DNA from: Pedosphaera sp.
Lineage (GTDB): Bacteria > Verrucomicrobiota > Verrucomicrobiia > Limisphaerales > Pedosphaeraceae
DNA: 13,846 nt
Assembly (NCBI GenBank): GCA_028293465.1
Contig: JAQGOT010000717.1
Location: 1-13,846 of the forward strand
Reading direction: 5' to 3'
The notes beneath the pieces are model-generated. The model was not told the DNA's origin. It saw only the letters and a list, made by a program, of their open reading frames with translations, and did not search any database. Made by a program: the position numbers and the translations under genes. Numbering within the stretch: position 1 is the first letter of the stretch; every line of letters begins with the position of its first letter. Below are positions 7,901-13,562 of the stretch, piece after piece.

Positions 7901-8187
7901 CAAGGCAGAATGTTCGATTGCCAATGGGCGCCGTGCGAAGCACCAACTGCGTTGTCCATGTACCCGACCACCTGAACGATGACGGCGTTGTAGTGACCGG
8001 AAACCAGGCTCGAAACCATGTTGTTCACTTCCGTCTGGCTGCCCATGCCGGCGTGAAAAACATCGGCCCACGCGGCGCGGAACTCCTGGGCGTGCAGAGG
8101 GGCTGCACAACAAAGGATGGCGAGGGAAACGGTCGAGCGCCAGACTCCTGCGAACGCCCGTACGCGAAAATAAATCGATGGAGGCAC
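4939..8187 (-). CDS. Secreted GHL10-type glycosylhydrolase with regulatory-like, Fn3, Ig and beta-propeller-like domains
   Basis: 1082 residues from a GTG at 8187. Order: signal peptide (1-34, hydrophobic VSLAILCCAAPLHA, cut before QEF); GHL10/family 10 glycosylhydrolase-like TIM barrel (about 36-410) beginning EFRAAWADVF and containing DGINWDDEL (about 200-208), the usual acidic motif; carboxypeptidase-regulatory-like beta domain (425-510); fibronectin type III (514-602); Ig-like (607-690); a repeat-poor beta domain resembling the DUF4623/propeller type (695-1010); and a C-terminal segment ending in RFYRTKN, common in secreted verrucomicrobial proteins. It probably acts on a polysaccharide outside the cytoplasm; the substrate is unknown. 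An in-frame TTG at 8322 would add 45 residues before the signal peptide and is unlikely. No other start exists between them. It is monocistronic. Confidence 0.85.
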   Translation of the reverse strand: MPPSIYFRVRAFAGVWRSTVSLAILCCAAPLHAQEFRAAWADVFHAGMGSQTEVNNMVSSLVSGHYNAVIVQVVGYMDNAVGASHGAHWQSNILPWSSRVKANFDPLAYLCQQAHANGIEVHAWLGGSGAAMYRVSSSFPPLNNATLASHPEWFIAPLANSEGGAPVLVDGNYALDMGSPDVQEYIVSIVRELVTTYPIDGINWDDELNGAGYTAGFGYPASSQADYPRSGLARYRINTGAVGTPSNTDTAWANYRRRYKNELMARVQAEMQAIKTNPRQPLRHTTAALAYSPVPASCNFVGSVPYTYFCDWAGMLQNGWVDAVIPQTYSSSTFNTWADRSISCWQYNRQIFPGIGAYLNTDGTIANMINYTRSLGLKGNAIYSYAVANNSSPYNGDWWAYAAANVYTNVVSTPPMPWRDPATATEGIVWGRVKDNNTGLYVDDATVTVTGGPAVKTDGNGYYIATLVPATAGGTAHSVTASKVGTTPQTTNAIALAGDIVRYDLLLNRGAPVAAPSGLIATAVSASQINLAWTDNATNETGVVVARGTVSGGPYTDIATLAANSVGYPNTGLAGATAYYYVVRATNAVGASANSAQASASTFTNPAPVIAGQPQNQTVVISNSATFSVTAAGSAPLSYYWRFNGVAISGAGSNSLTLNPAQYSNGGSYSVTVSNSFGSVLSSNAALIVLTARPTIQLTNIWNIQAGSRTYVTSNNTERGICINPLTGHVLLVSRSALISGGLGIFVLDGNTGTQVGTMNTGGVSSPATFLLNKIDVADDGVIYGANLTTASGTSPFVIYRWSGEGATATVAYSGAPGGGTTVRWGDSFSVTGAGVNTRIVASGSGATNAVLFTTGDGTNFVANMINPDAVVPAGEFSRGLHLLGAGTFYSKNRGVNACNIYNYNVAAGSASTSSGIAPLDVNMLAISLVTNYSLIAGVIDDNTASNSGHGVKVYDISSPASPLVVSNFYFLPFGSGTNSSNSNFGGGVDTDGTRIVALDTQNGVVALQILVQNPPPRINAWAVLPANHRQFQLNVDPGNFVMQGSSDFSNWLDLVVTRTNGIFEVIDPVTNSPTRFYRTKN

Positions 8188-8281
8188 AAAGCATTTTTTA
8201 ATGAAGTGATGGCTGAAAGTCCAGAGGGGTCTTGATACATGAAGATGTAATAGCGGAGGTTGTCCTTTGGCAAATCTGACA

Positions 8282-8301
8282 GGGAATTTATAAGCATTCC
8301 C
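8282..8301 (-). promoter_or_regulatory. Palindrome with TATAAAT box upstream of the glycosylhydrolase gene
   Basis: GGGAAT and ATTCCC form 6-bp perfect arms around an 8-base centre. On the minus strand the sequence contains TATAAAT, a possible -10 box about 100 bases before the GTG. No good -35 is seen. A repressor or activator site overlapping the promoter is possible. Confidence 0.33.
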
Positions 8302-8548
8302 CGCAAATGTACGGATAGGCAATCACCCATGTAGGAGGACCAAGGGGCTGTCGCACGGCCATCGGGACCGAATGTGGAAGGATCAACTCTCAACCGGGGG
8401 TTCATGGGCCAGTGGTGGTTGGTTGATGGGGGACGCAGGGACTTTTGGGTGGATTATGTTTCCTCTCAAATCATGCAAACCATGCAAAGTGACGTAGTCG
8501 GGCGGGGCGGTTTTGTGCGACGGTTGGCGCATGGAAAGGAGGAATTTA

Positions 8549-8656
8549 ATGGTTGATGGCCGGCACGAAACCCGGCCGAAGTGCAAGTATTCGAATGGCC
8601 GCGTGTTGCTCCCCAGTGCAGAATGCCGGCGGGAAGGGCTCCAAGTCCAATACTGA
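8549..8656 (+). CDS. Possible 35-residue small ORF with strong ribosome binding site
   Basis: ATG at 8549 preceded by AAGGAGG with a 6-base spacer, the best Shine-Dalgarno in the window. The 35 codons end in TGA before the convergent methyltransferase stop. The peptide begins MVDGRHETRPKCKYSNGR and contains two cysteines; it is basic with no membrane segment. No promoter is evident. A 60-codon GTG frame just upstream overlaps its start by 8 bases. It may be real, a remnant, or chance. Confidence 0.25.
   Translation: MVDGRHETRPKCKYSNGRVLLPSAECRREGLQVQY
8558..8577. repeat. GC-rich hairpin GGCCGG / CCGGCC
   Basis: Perfect 6-bp arms with an 8-base loop, inside the possible small ORF. There is no T-run on either side, so it is not a classic terminator, though it may act as one weakly for the methyltransferase gene. 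Confidence 0.3.
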
Positions 8657-8671
8657 AACCGCAGCCTCAGA

Positions 8672-9667
8672 TCACCTTGCTGCCCGCAATCGGCAAAGGA
8701 ACACCCCTTCCTCCTCCGATTTCGTGATCCATTCCTCCAAAACCTCCACACCCTGCATCCCCAGCAAAGCTCGCACGCGTTCCGGCGTATGCCGATAAGA
8801 GAAAAACAGCCGAATCGCCTCTCCCACCTTAAACTCAAACCTCTCCCCATCCACCTGCACCCGTTGCGGCCTGACAAAATGGAAGTACGCCGCCACCCGT
8901 CTCAAGCCGCTGCCCGCCGGGTCCTCCTCCACCGTGAACCGCAACTCCCCGTCCCCTTGCTCAACTCCCAGGTCGAGCAGGAAGGTCATGAGCCAGTCGC
9001 GTGTCAGGGCATTATCGTAGAGCGGCAGAATGCGCTGCACCCCCGCGGCATAATCACGGCCCGGAGCCAGGTTGGCACTGAACAGCAGGTAATCGTTCGG
9101 ACGCAGCAAACCCGCCAATCGCGGTAAAATAAGCTGCGGCTCAAAATTCGGGATCATCCCGAAAAACGTGATCAGCCGCGCCTCCGCCGGGTCGTTATAC
9201 TCTGCCAAAACCGCAGGCAAATCATCGGCCGATGCCAAGTCGCACACCAACGGGTGGCAGCGCTGCGGATCGATCGTTGAGAGAGCGGCCTCACGGGCCA
9301 CCAGCACCATCGCCACGCTGACATCAGACGGCGTGTAGGCCACGCGAACGCCCTTTTGTTGCAGCTCGCGGAGCAGGCGCGCGTCCTTTTGTCCGCCCCC
9401 ACAGCCCAACCCCACCAGATGAACGGAGCTCGAATTGATCCGCTCGGCCGCCCCCGCGAAACTCGCATTGTAGGTGGCCGCGCAATCCTCATCCGTCCGT
9501 GAAGGCGAGTAAGCCTGGTGCAACGCCAGCCACTTCTGTGTTTGCTTAACGCTGTCGTAGTGGAACTTGTGGTTGACCTGCCGCGTGCGCAGCGATCGCA
9601 AAAAGTCCTGCCTCACCGCTTCTGGAGATTGGCTGGCATGGATACCCACATGAACCACGGATGACAT
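8672..9667 (-). CDS. EgtD-type SAM-dependent methyltransferase (Methyltransf_33 family)
   Basis: 331 residues, soluble. It has the hallmarks of the histidine-specific methyltransferase family: a glycine-rich SAM loop, VGLGCGGGQKD (85-95); PSDVS (113-117); an acidic CDLASADD segment (142-149); FFGMIPNFEP (168-177) matching the family GS-IGNF motif; YDN (217-219); and a C-terminal RLFFSYRHTPERV (286-298). EgtD trimethylates histidine in ergothioneine synthesis, but no egtB-like gene lies here and the motifs are divergent, so the substrate is unknown. The ATG at 9667 has no Shine-Dalgarno nearby. The gene stands alone between two long intergenic regions. Confidence 0.83.
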   Translation of the reverse strand: MSSVVHVGIHASQSPEAVRQDFLRSLRTRQVNHKFHYDSVKQTQKWLALHQAYSPSRTDEDCAATYNASFAGAAERINSSSVHLVGLGCGGGQKDARLLRELQQKGVRVAYTPSDVSVAMVLVAREAALSTIDPQRCHPLVCDLASADDLPAVLAEYNDPAEARLITFFGMIPNFEPQLILPRLAGLLRPNDYLLFSANLAPGRDYAAGVQRILPLYDNALTRDWLMTFLLDLGVEQGDGELRFTVEEDPAGSGLRRVAAYFHFVRPQRVQVDGERFEFKVGEAIRLFFSYRHTPERVRALLGMQGVEVLEEWITKSEEEGVFLCRLRAAR

Positions 9668-9724
9668 GGGCTATTCTTGTCGCAACTCCCCCGCCAAAAC
9701 AAGCCCGCCATCCTGATTCACCTG

Positions 9725-9858
9725 GGGCACATCCGCGCACTGCCCCGGAACGCCGACTTCCAGTCGGCTTAACGCGTGGCGAACCCACCGATGATCTGCG
9801 AACTCGAGCCATCCAAGCCGGTGCTCCGACGGTTCGGGGGCAGTGCGCGGATGCGCCC
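9725..9858. repeat. 134-bp hairpin-forming element with long terminal inverted repeats (REP/MITE-like)
   Basis: Arms 9730-9746 (CATCCGCGCACTGCCCC) and 9837-9853 are perfect 17-bp reverse complements; with one A-C mismatch they extend outward to 9725-9746 and 9837-9858. Inward, the two sides stay loosely complementary to about 9770 and 9815. The left arm contains a second perfect hairpin, GCCGACTtccAGTCGGC (9752-9768). It lies between a methyltransferase start and a plus-strand promoter, in non-coding DNA. No transposase or target duplication was seen. Confidence 0.6.
9752..9768. repeat. REP-like 17-base hairpin
   Basis: Perfect 7-bp stem GCCGACT/AGTCGGC with a TCC loop, within the larger inverted repeat. 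Short high-GC palindromes like this are often dispersed in many copies. My impression that this word is common in verrucomicrobial genomes is from memory and unchecked. Confidence 0.5.
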
Positions 9859-9981
9859 ATTCACCTACCTGTCTCATCAATGAAGGACGGATGAGCCGGA
9901 CGTGTGCTATAGTACGGAATGAGCCCCATCGCAATTCGTACGTATCTTTGCGGATGATTTGCATTTGGTGCTTTCGTTGCG

Positions 9982-10009
9982 TTGACTTGACCGAAGCTGC
10001 CATTATATT
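9982..10009 (+). promoter_or_regulatory. Promoter of the UVR protein-yqeY operon, apparently leaderless
   Basis: TTGACT (9982-9987), a 16-base spacer and TATATT (10004-10009). Only six bases separate the -10 box from the ATG at 10016, so transcription would begin at about the start codon. No Shine-Dalgarno is present, which agrees. Confidence 0.6.
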
Positions 10010-10015
10010 CCCGTC

Positions 10016-10777
10016 ATGAATTTTGATATTTCACACCTTCTGGAGCATTGGGACTACCAGCCTGGCCAGGTGGTGGTCAGAAAATTCACCGGCAAGGATG
10101 GGATTGAGAAAATTCAATTACGGGTCGATTTGGGGTTGCTGCAGATGAACGCCGAAGGCCGTCCGGATGGCAAACATCCCCTCGGCCACACCTCCCTCTT
10201 CGATCATTTCCAGGCCCGGCTCTACAAGCATCTCGCGGAAAATGAGGGCAGCGACTCCGGTTTCATGCTCAAGGCGGAGGACTGCTCCAAGCTGCAGCTC
10301 GAAGCCTTGCAATATCACCATCGTTATATTTGCCTGCTCCAGCTTGAGGACTATGCCGGCGTCGTGCGCGACACCGAGCGCAACCTCGCCGTGTTTGACT
10401 TCGTCCAGAAGCATGCCGAATCCGAGGATCTGGCCTGGTCGGTCCAGCAATTCCGGCCGCAGTTGTTGATGATCCACACCCGCGCCAAGGCCACCGAGTC
10501 CCTGCGCACCAAAGACTACAACTCCGCCATCCAGCAGATTGAGGACGGCCTCACCAAAATTCGCGACTTTTACCGCGAACATTCCCGCGCCGATCTCCTG
10601 GATCAAAGCGGCGAATTGAACTATCTGCGCAACTGGCTTGAGGAAATTTCCGCCCAACGCCCGCTCACCAAGCGGGAGGAACTGGAAAAGGCGCTGAACG
10701 ACGCCGTCAACAACGAGGATTACGAAAAGGCCGCCCAGATGCGCGACGCCTTGCGCAACCTCAAACCCACTGAATAA
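10016..10777 (+). CDS. UvrB/UvrC (UVR) motif-containing protein
   Basis: 253 residues, soluble. The C-terminus (about 217-250) is a UVR motif, REELEKALNDAVNNEDYEKAA then QMRDALRNL, the two-helix hairpin that joins UvrB to UvrC and also occurs in McsA and Clp proteins. The rest (1-215) is mostly helical and may be TPR-like (YHHRYICLLQLEDYAGVVRD, then SAIQQIEDGLTKIRDF); no nuclease or zinc motif is seen. Its role is unknown; a protein-protein adaptor is the best inference. It starts at an ATG six bases after the -10 box and is followed after two bases by yqeY, so the two form an operon. Confidence 0.83.
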   Translation: MNFDISHLLEHWDYQPGQVVVRKFTGKDGIEKIQLRVDLGLLQMNAEGRPDGKHPLGHTSLFDHFQARLYKHLAENEGSDSGFMLKAEDCSKLQLEALQYHHRYICLLQLEDYAGVVRDTERNLAVFDFVQKHAESEDLAWSVQQFRPQLLMIHTRAKATESLRTKDYNSAIQQIEDGLTKIRDFYREHSRADLLDQSGELNYLRNWLEEISAQRPLTKREELEKALNDAVNNEDYEKAAQMRDALRNLKPTE

Positions 10778-10779
10778 TC

Positions 10780-11226
10780 ATGACCTTGCAGGAACGACTC
10801 TCCCAGGAAATCAAGGCGGCCATGCTCGCCAAGGACGCCGACCGCCTCTCCACGCTCCGGATGCTGAAGTCCACCATGGGCTACGTCCAGATCGAGCGCA
10901 AAACCGAGAGCCTCTCGGACGCCGATGTCGTTGCCTTGGTCCAAAAGGAAATCAAGAAACGGCGCGATTCCATCGAGCAATTCGAAAAGGGCGGCCGCGC
11001 CGAGCTCGCCGCCAAGGAACAGCAGGAGATCCCCGTTCTGGAAACCTTCCTCCCCAAGGCGCTCTCCCCGGAAGAACTGGAAGCCCTGGTCCGCGCCACG
11101 ATTCAGGAACTCGGCGCCACCAGCAAAAAGGACATGGGCCCCGTCATCAAAGCCGTCCAGGCCAAAGCCGCCGGCAGCGCGGATGGCAAGAGCGTCAGCT
11201 CCCTGGTTGGCAAGCTGTTGCCCTGA
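10780..11226 (+). CDS. yqeY: GatB/YqeY domain-containing protein
   Basis: 148 residues, the usual size of stand-alone YqeY proteins. Matching features are the start (LQERLSQEIKAAMLAKDADRL), LRMLKSTMGYVQIE, KKRRDSIEQFEKGGR (about 65-79), EIPVLETFLPKALSPEEL and the C-terminal tail domain KDMGPVIKAVQAKAAGSADGK. The family resembles the tail of GatB, the tRNA-dependent amidotransferase subunit, and is thought to bind tRNA, but its function is unproven. It lies two bases after the UVR gene in the same operon and converges with the DUF420 gene. Confidence 0.93.
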   Translation: MTLQERLSQEIKAAMLAKDADRLSTLRMLKSTMGYVQIERKTESLSDADVVALVQKEIKKRRDSIEQFEKGGRAELAAKEQQEIPVLETFLPKALSPEELEALVRATIQELGATSKKDMGPVIKAVQAKAAGSADGKSVSSLVGKLLP

Positions 11227-11238
11227 GCGGCCCGCTCA
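11224..11238. repeat. Short hairpin holding the two convergent stop codons
   Basis: TGAGCG-GCC-CGCTCA: perfect 6-bp stem with a 3-base loop. The TGA of yqeY is its left end and the TGA of the DUF420 gene, read on the other strand, its right end. No T-run on either side, so termination is uncertain. Confidence 0.35.
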
Positions 11239-11682
11239 CTGGGGCTGCGGGAAAATCTGGTACAGCAGGAAGTAGATCACCACCCCGGTCACGGACACAT
11301 ACATCCACAGGGGCCAGGTCCATCGCGCAATCTTCTTGTGCAACTCGTACCGCCCCTTCAGCCCCCGCCCCAAACTCATAAAAATCATCGGCACAATCAC
11401 CACCGCCAAGATTGTGTGCGAGATCAGCAGTGTTAGATAAATGGGCCGGAACCAGGCTGGGTCAGTAAATCGCGTCGGCCCGCGATGCAGCACCATGGCG
11501 ATATAAAAATGGTACGTCAGGTAGCAGGCCAGAAAGAGCGTGGAGGTCGCAAACGCCGCGATCATGCAATTCCGATGGGCCTTTTGGTTCTTCTGGCGGA
11601 TGAACACGTAACCCATGGTCAGGAAAATGGCGCTCAACCCGTTGAGCGAGCCGTTGACGGCCGGCAAATCAAGTATGGTCAT
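11236..11682 (-). CDS. DUF420 membrane protein, probable cytochrome oxidase assembly factor (CtaM-like)
   Basis: 148 residues with four likely membrane helices (about 10-28, 42-60, 80-103 and 122-142). Histidines H37 (KAHRN), H58 (TYHFY), H89 (LISHTILA) and H115 (YELHKKIARW) fall in the places conserved in DUF420. In Bacillus and Staphylococcus the DUF420 protein CtaM is needed for haem-copper oxidase activity. Here it follows an SCO gene by three bases and is near coxB, which supports a role in oxidase maturation in the cytoplasmic membrane. Exact function is inferred from family and context. Confidence 0.85.
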   Translation of the reverse strand: MTILDLPAVNGSLNGLSAIFLTMGYVFIRQKNQKAHRNCMIAAFATSTLFLACYLTYHFYIAMVLHRGPTRFTDPAWFRPIYLTLLISHTILAVVIVPMIFMSLGRGLKGRYELHKKIARWTWPLWMYVSVTGVVIYFLLYQIFPQPQ

Positions 11683-11685
11683 AAA

Positions 11686-12066
11686 TTATTTCTCCCGCAG
11701 CAATTGGGGGATGGCGTTTAAAATGCGCGCCCGCGCATCTGGATCTTCCGAATCAAAGTACGCGTGGAGCTGCCCCTCGCGGTCCGTCCAGCCCCGCACC
11801 TGCCCCTTCGCATCCACCAGCACAAACCAGGTGCTGTGAATGAACAGGTCTTCCGGCACCTCCCGTTCTTCCGGCTTCTTTTCCACCACCACGAACTTGA
11901 AATCATTCACCGCCAGTTGCCGGATTTCTTTCTTGTTCCCCGTCAGGAACGACCACTGGTTCGAGTTGGCTCCAAATCGTTCCGCGTAACGCTTCAACAC
12001 CGCCGGCGTATCGTATTCCGGGTCGCTGGTGAAGGAAACCAGCCGCACCGGATCATTGGCCGGCAA
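11686..12066 (-). pseudogene. SCO1/SenC copper chaperone, C-terminal part after an in-frame stop
   Basis: In the same frame as the preceding part and separated from it by one TAA (12067-12069). The next codon is TTG, which could serve as a restart and would give 126 residues. It contains the second half of the thioredoxin fold: VRLVSFTSDPEYDTPAVLKRY, then LFIHSTWFVLVD, with the copper-binding histidine (H77 from the TTG). An SCO protein needs this histidine together with the CxxxC of the first half, so either half alone should not bind copper normally. Reading through would give a normal-length SCO of about 220 residues. Options: recent nonsense mutation, read-through, stop-restart at TAA-TTG, or sequence error. 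Confidence 0.65.
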
Positions 12067-12348
12067 TTAAGACTGCAGTTCCGCCAGATGCCGGGTCATC
12101 TTCGCGCACGGGCCGGGACAACGGGTGAAAATGATGTCCGCCACCCAGACCTTCCCGCGCAGGCTCGCCAACGAAACCGCCTCGTTATTCTGGTTGGTCA
12201 GGTTGAAGTCCGAGAGTTGCCCGAGGACCGGCAGCGGCAGGTCGCCCACATGCAGCCGGGACCAGGCAAAAGCCCCCCCGATGGCGGCGATGATTAAAAC
12301 CAACCCGCCCCAAACCACCCATTCCATTTTTCGTGTGGGCTTGTTCAT
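12067..12348 (-). CDS. SCO1/SenC copper chaperone, N-terminal part (truncated by TAA)
   Basis: 93 residues: an N-terminal membrane anchor (about 10-28), then LPVLGQLSDFNLTNQNNEAV, LRGKVWVADIIFT and RCPGPCAKM with the copper-binding CxxxC (C77, C81). SCO proteins deliver copper to the CuA centre of cytochrome oxidase subunit II, whose gene lies just upstream. The frame stops in TAA right after HLAELQS, where homologues continue into the DPERDTP region seen in the next part. No Shine-Dalgarno is obvious. A terminator separates it from coxB, so it probably needs its own promoter, which I could not find. Confidence 0.78.
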   Translation of the reverse strand: MNKPTRKMEWVVWGGLVLIIAAIGGAFAWSRLHVGDLPLPVLGQLSDFNLTNQNNEAVSLASLRGKVWVADIIFTRCPGPCAKMTRHLAELQS

Positions 12349-12434
12349 GGCCTATTCCGTGCCGCGCCGTCGTGGAATCGTATCACCTGACGGGGCAGGA
12401 ATCCGGAAAGGATAAACCGGGATGCTCTCCCGCG

Positions 12435-12473
12435 AAAATTAAAACCGCCCGGTCCGGCTGGTTGCCGGTCCGG
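12435..12473 (-). terminator. Rho-independent terminator after coxB
   Basis: On the minus strand CCGGACCGGC, a 5-base loop (AACCA), then GCCGGACCGG: ten paired positions with one internal A-A mismatch. GCGG and TTTTAATTTT follow. The two arms are also a direct repeat of CCGGACCGG. It lies 38 bases after the coxB stop and before the SCO gene. The 4-base gap before the T-run makes it a moderate terminator. Confidence 0.52.
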
Positions 12474-12478
12474 AAATT

Positions 12479-12490
12479 GCGAACGTTCGC
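12479..12490. repeat. 12-base perfect palindrome downstream of coxB
   Basis: GCGAACGTTCGC, between the coxB stop and the terminator stem. Function unknown; possibly a protein site or part of the termination region. Confidence 0.3.
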
Positions 12491-12510
12491 TTAACCGCCA
12501 ACCGGACCCG

Positions 12511-13281
12511 TTATTCGAAGCTGGCTGCTCCGCTGGGGGCCTTCGCTTGCGCGGCGATCCACTTGTCGTACTCTTCCTGCGTGTCCACGAACAACCGCCC
12601 GTTCGACATGCTGGAATGGCCGCCGCCGCAAAGCTGGGCGCAATTGATCTGGTACATCCCGGGCTTCGTCGGCGTGAAATGTAACGGGATCGGCACCCCC
12701 GGAATTGCGTCCTGCGTCACGCGCATCGCAATCACCTTGAACGAATGGATCACATCCCTCGACGTGAGCCGGATGATCACCGGCTTGTTTACCGGCACAT
12801 GGATCACGTTCGATAGCGGCGGCAGGTCATCCTTGCCATCGGGATCAGCCTTATCGATGCCCCAAGGATTCTCCTGGGTCACAAACTTGAAATCGCGATT
12901 ACCAAACTTGCCGTCCGCTCCGGGATAGAACACGTTCCACGCGAATTGTTGCGCAATCACCCGGATGTTGGTGGGATTTTCATCGGCCTTGGGAAATTCC
13001 CCCACCGCGTGCGCCCAGAGCGGCACGGCAAAACCGACCAGCAAGACAACCTCCACGAACGCCACCGCCAACTCGATATAACTCGAAAGATGCCCGCGAA
13101 TGCCGACGTAATCAGCCTTGGGGTTGGCGCTCTTGCGGAACCGCACCAACGCGTAAATGAAATAGGCGATCCAGCCAATAAAGAGCGCGGCCATCAGGTA
13201 ATGGACGTAGATGATAAGCTTATCGACATCCGCACCGTGCTTCGATGCCAGGACCGGCAATCCTAAGATTTTCTCCATCAT
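12511..13281 (-). CDS. coxB: Cytochrome c oxidase subunit II
   Basis: 256 residues. Two membrane helices (about 24-46 and 69-91) are followed by a periplasmic cupredoxin domain. The CuA ligands are present: H179 in DVIHSF, C214 and C218 in CAQLC, H222 in GGGHSSM, and M225. The usual glutamate between the cysteines is Q216. There is no CxxCH, so no fused cytochrome c. The protein takes electrons from cytochrome c and passes them to haem a in subunit I. It follows a small membrane protein gene by two bases (ATGATG start) and precedes SCO, the chaperone for its CuA site. The CAQLCGGGH pattern is what I would expect for oxidases paired with alternative complex III (inference). Subunits I and III are not in the window. 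Confidence 0.95.
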   Translation of the reverse strand: MMEKILGLPVLASKHGADVDKLIIYVHYLMAALFIGWIAYFIYALVRFRKSANPKADYVGIRGHLSSYIELAVAFVEVVLLVGFAVPLWAHAVGEFPKADENPTNIRVIAQQFAWNVFYPGADGKFGNRDFKFVTQENPWGIDKADPDGKDDLPPLSNVIHVPVNKPVIIRLTSRDVIHSFKVIAMRVTQDAIPGVPIPLHFTPTKPGMYQINCAQLCGGGHSSMSNGRLFVDTQEEYDKWIAAQAKAPSGAASFE

Positions 13282-13283
13282 GA

Positions 13284-13562
13284 TCAGACCTTGTTATCAA
13301 TTGCTTCCTGCGCCTGAGCTTGCGCCTGCGCGGCGGCGACGGACGCCGATTTCTTGACCAAAAACACCCCGGCGGCGGCGAAACCGCTCAACACGCAACC
13401 CACGACGGCGAGCAAACTGAAAATCCCCCAGTTCATCCCCTCGGCCAGCGGCGAATCCGACTTGCCAAAGCAGGCGGCGCACGCCGACACCGATTCCGAA
13501 TGCATCGCCAGGCTCAACACCAGCCCGGTTAAAATTAATCTTATACCCGTCAAACGTCTCAT
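13284..13562 (-). CDS. Small CxxC-containing membrane protein of the oxidase cluster
   Basis: 92 residues. A hydrophobic start (about 7-20) followed by VSACAACFGKSDSPLAEG looks like a signal peptide with a CxxC (CAAC) right at the mature N-terminus. A second helix (about 45-70) follows, and then an A/Q-rich tail (AQAQAQAQEA). I do not know a named family. The CxxC outside the membrane could bind a metal or undergo thiol exchange, which with coxB and SCO as neighbours suggests oxidase maturation (inference). It overlaps the previous gene by ATGA and lies two bases before coxB. Confidence 0.75.
   Translation of the reverse strand: MRRLTGIRLILTGLVLSLAMHSESVSACAACFGKSDSPLAEGMNWGIFSLLAVVGCVLSGFAAAGVFLVKKSASVAAAQAQAQAQEAIDNKV

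Larger units (their letters stand above)
8188..8671. other. 484-base intergenic region between the glycosylhydrolase and methyltransferase genes
   Basis: No convincing conserved gene is seen. It holds the presumed 5' region of the glycosylhydrolase gene (right to left), a 20-base palindrome with a TATAAAT box, a tandem ATGCAAA pair (8472-8478 and 8482-8488), a possible 35-codon ORF on the plus strand with a strong Shine-Dalgarno, and a GC hairpin. No T-run-type terminator for the methyltransferase gene was found. The other ORFs here look accidental. Confidence 0.5.

Noticed and set aside
7237..8235. 332-codon plus-strand ORF opposite the glycosylhydrolase
   Set aside because: No domain; the other strand has continuous recognisable domains and a signal peptide.
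8188..8322. TTG start extending the glycosylhydrolase by 45 residues
   Set aside because: Would place a polar segment before the signal peptide; the GTG at 8187 gives a normal signal peptide.
8472..8488. Tandem ATGCAAA as a CRISPR or iteron
   Set aside because: Only two copies, no further repeats or regular spacing.
8374..8556. 60-codon plus-strand GTG ORF upstream of the small ORF
   Set aside because: No ribosome binding site, odd W-rich translation, no family.
8383..8877. 164-codon minus-strand ORF overlapping the methyltransferase end
   Set aside because: Shares its upper part with the methyltransferase in another frame; composition is unlike a protein.
9671..10003. 110-codon minus-strand ORF in the intergenic repeat
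   Set aside because: Runs through the inverted repeat, so its coding look comes from GC-rich palindromes; no family.
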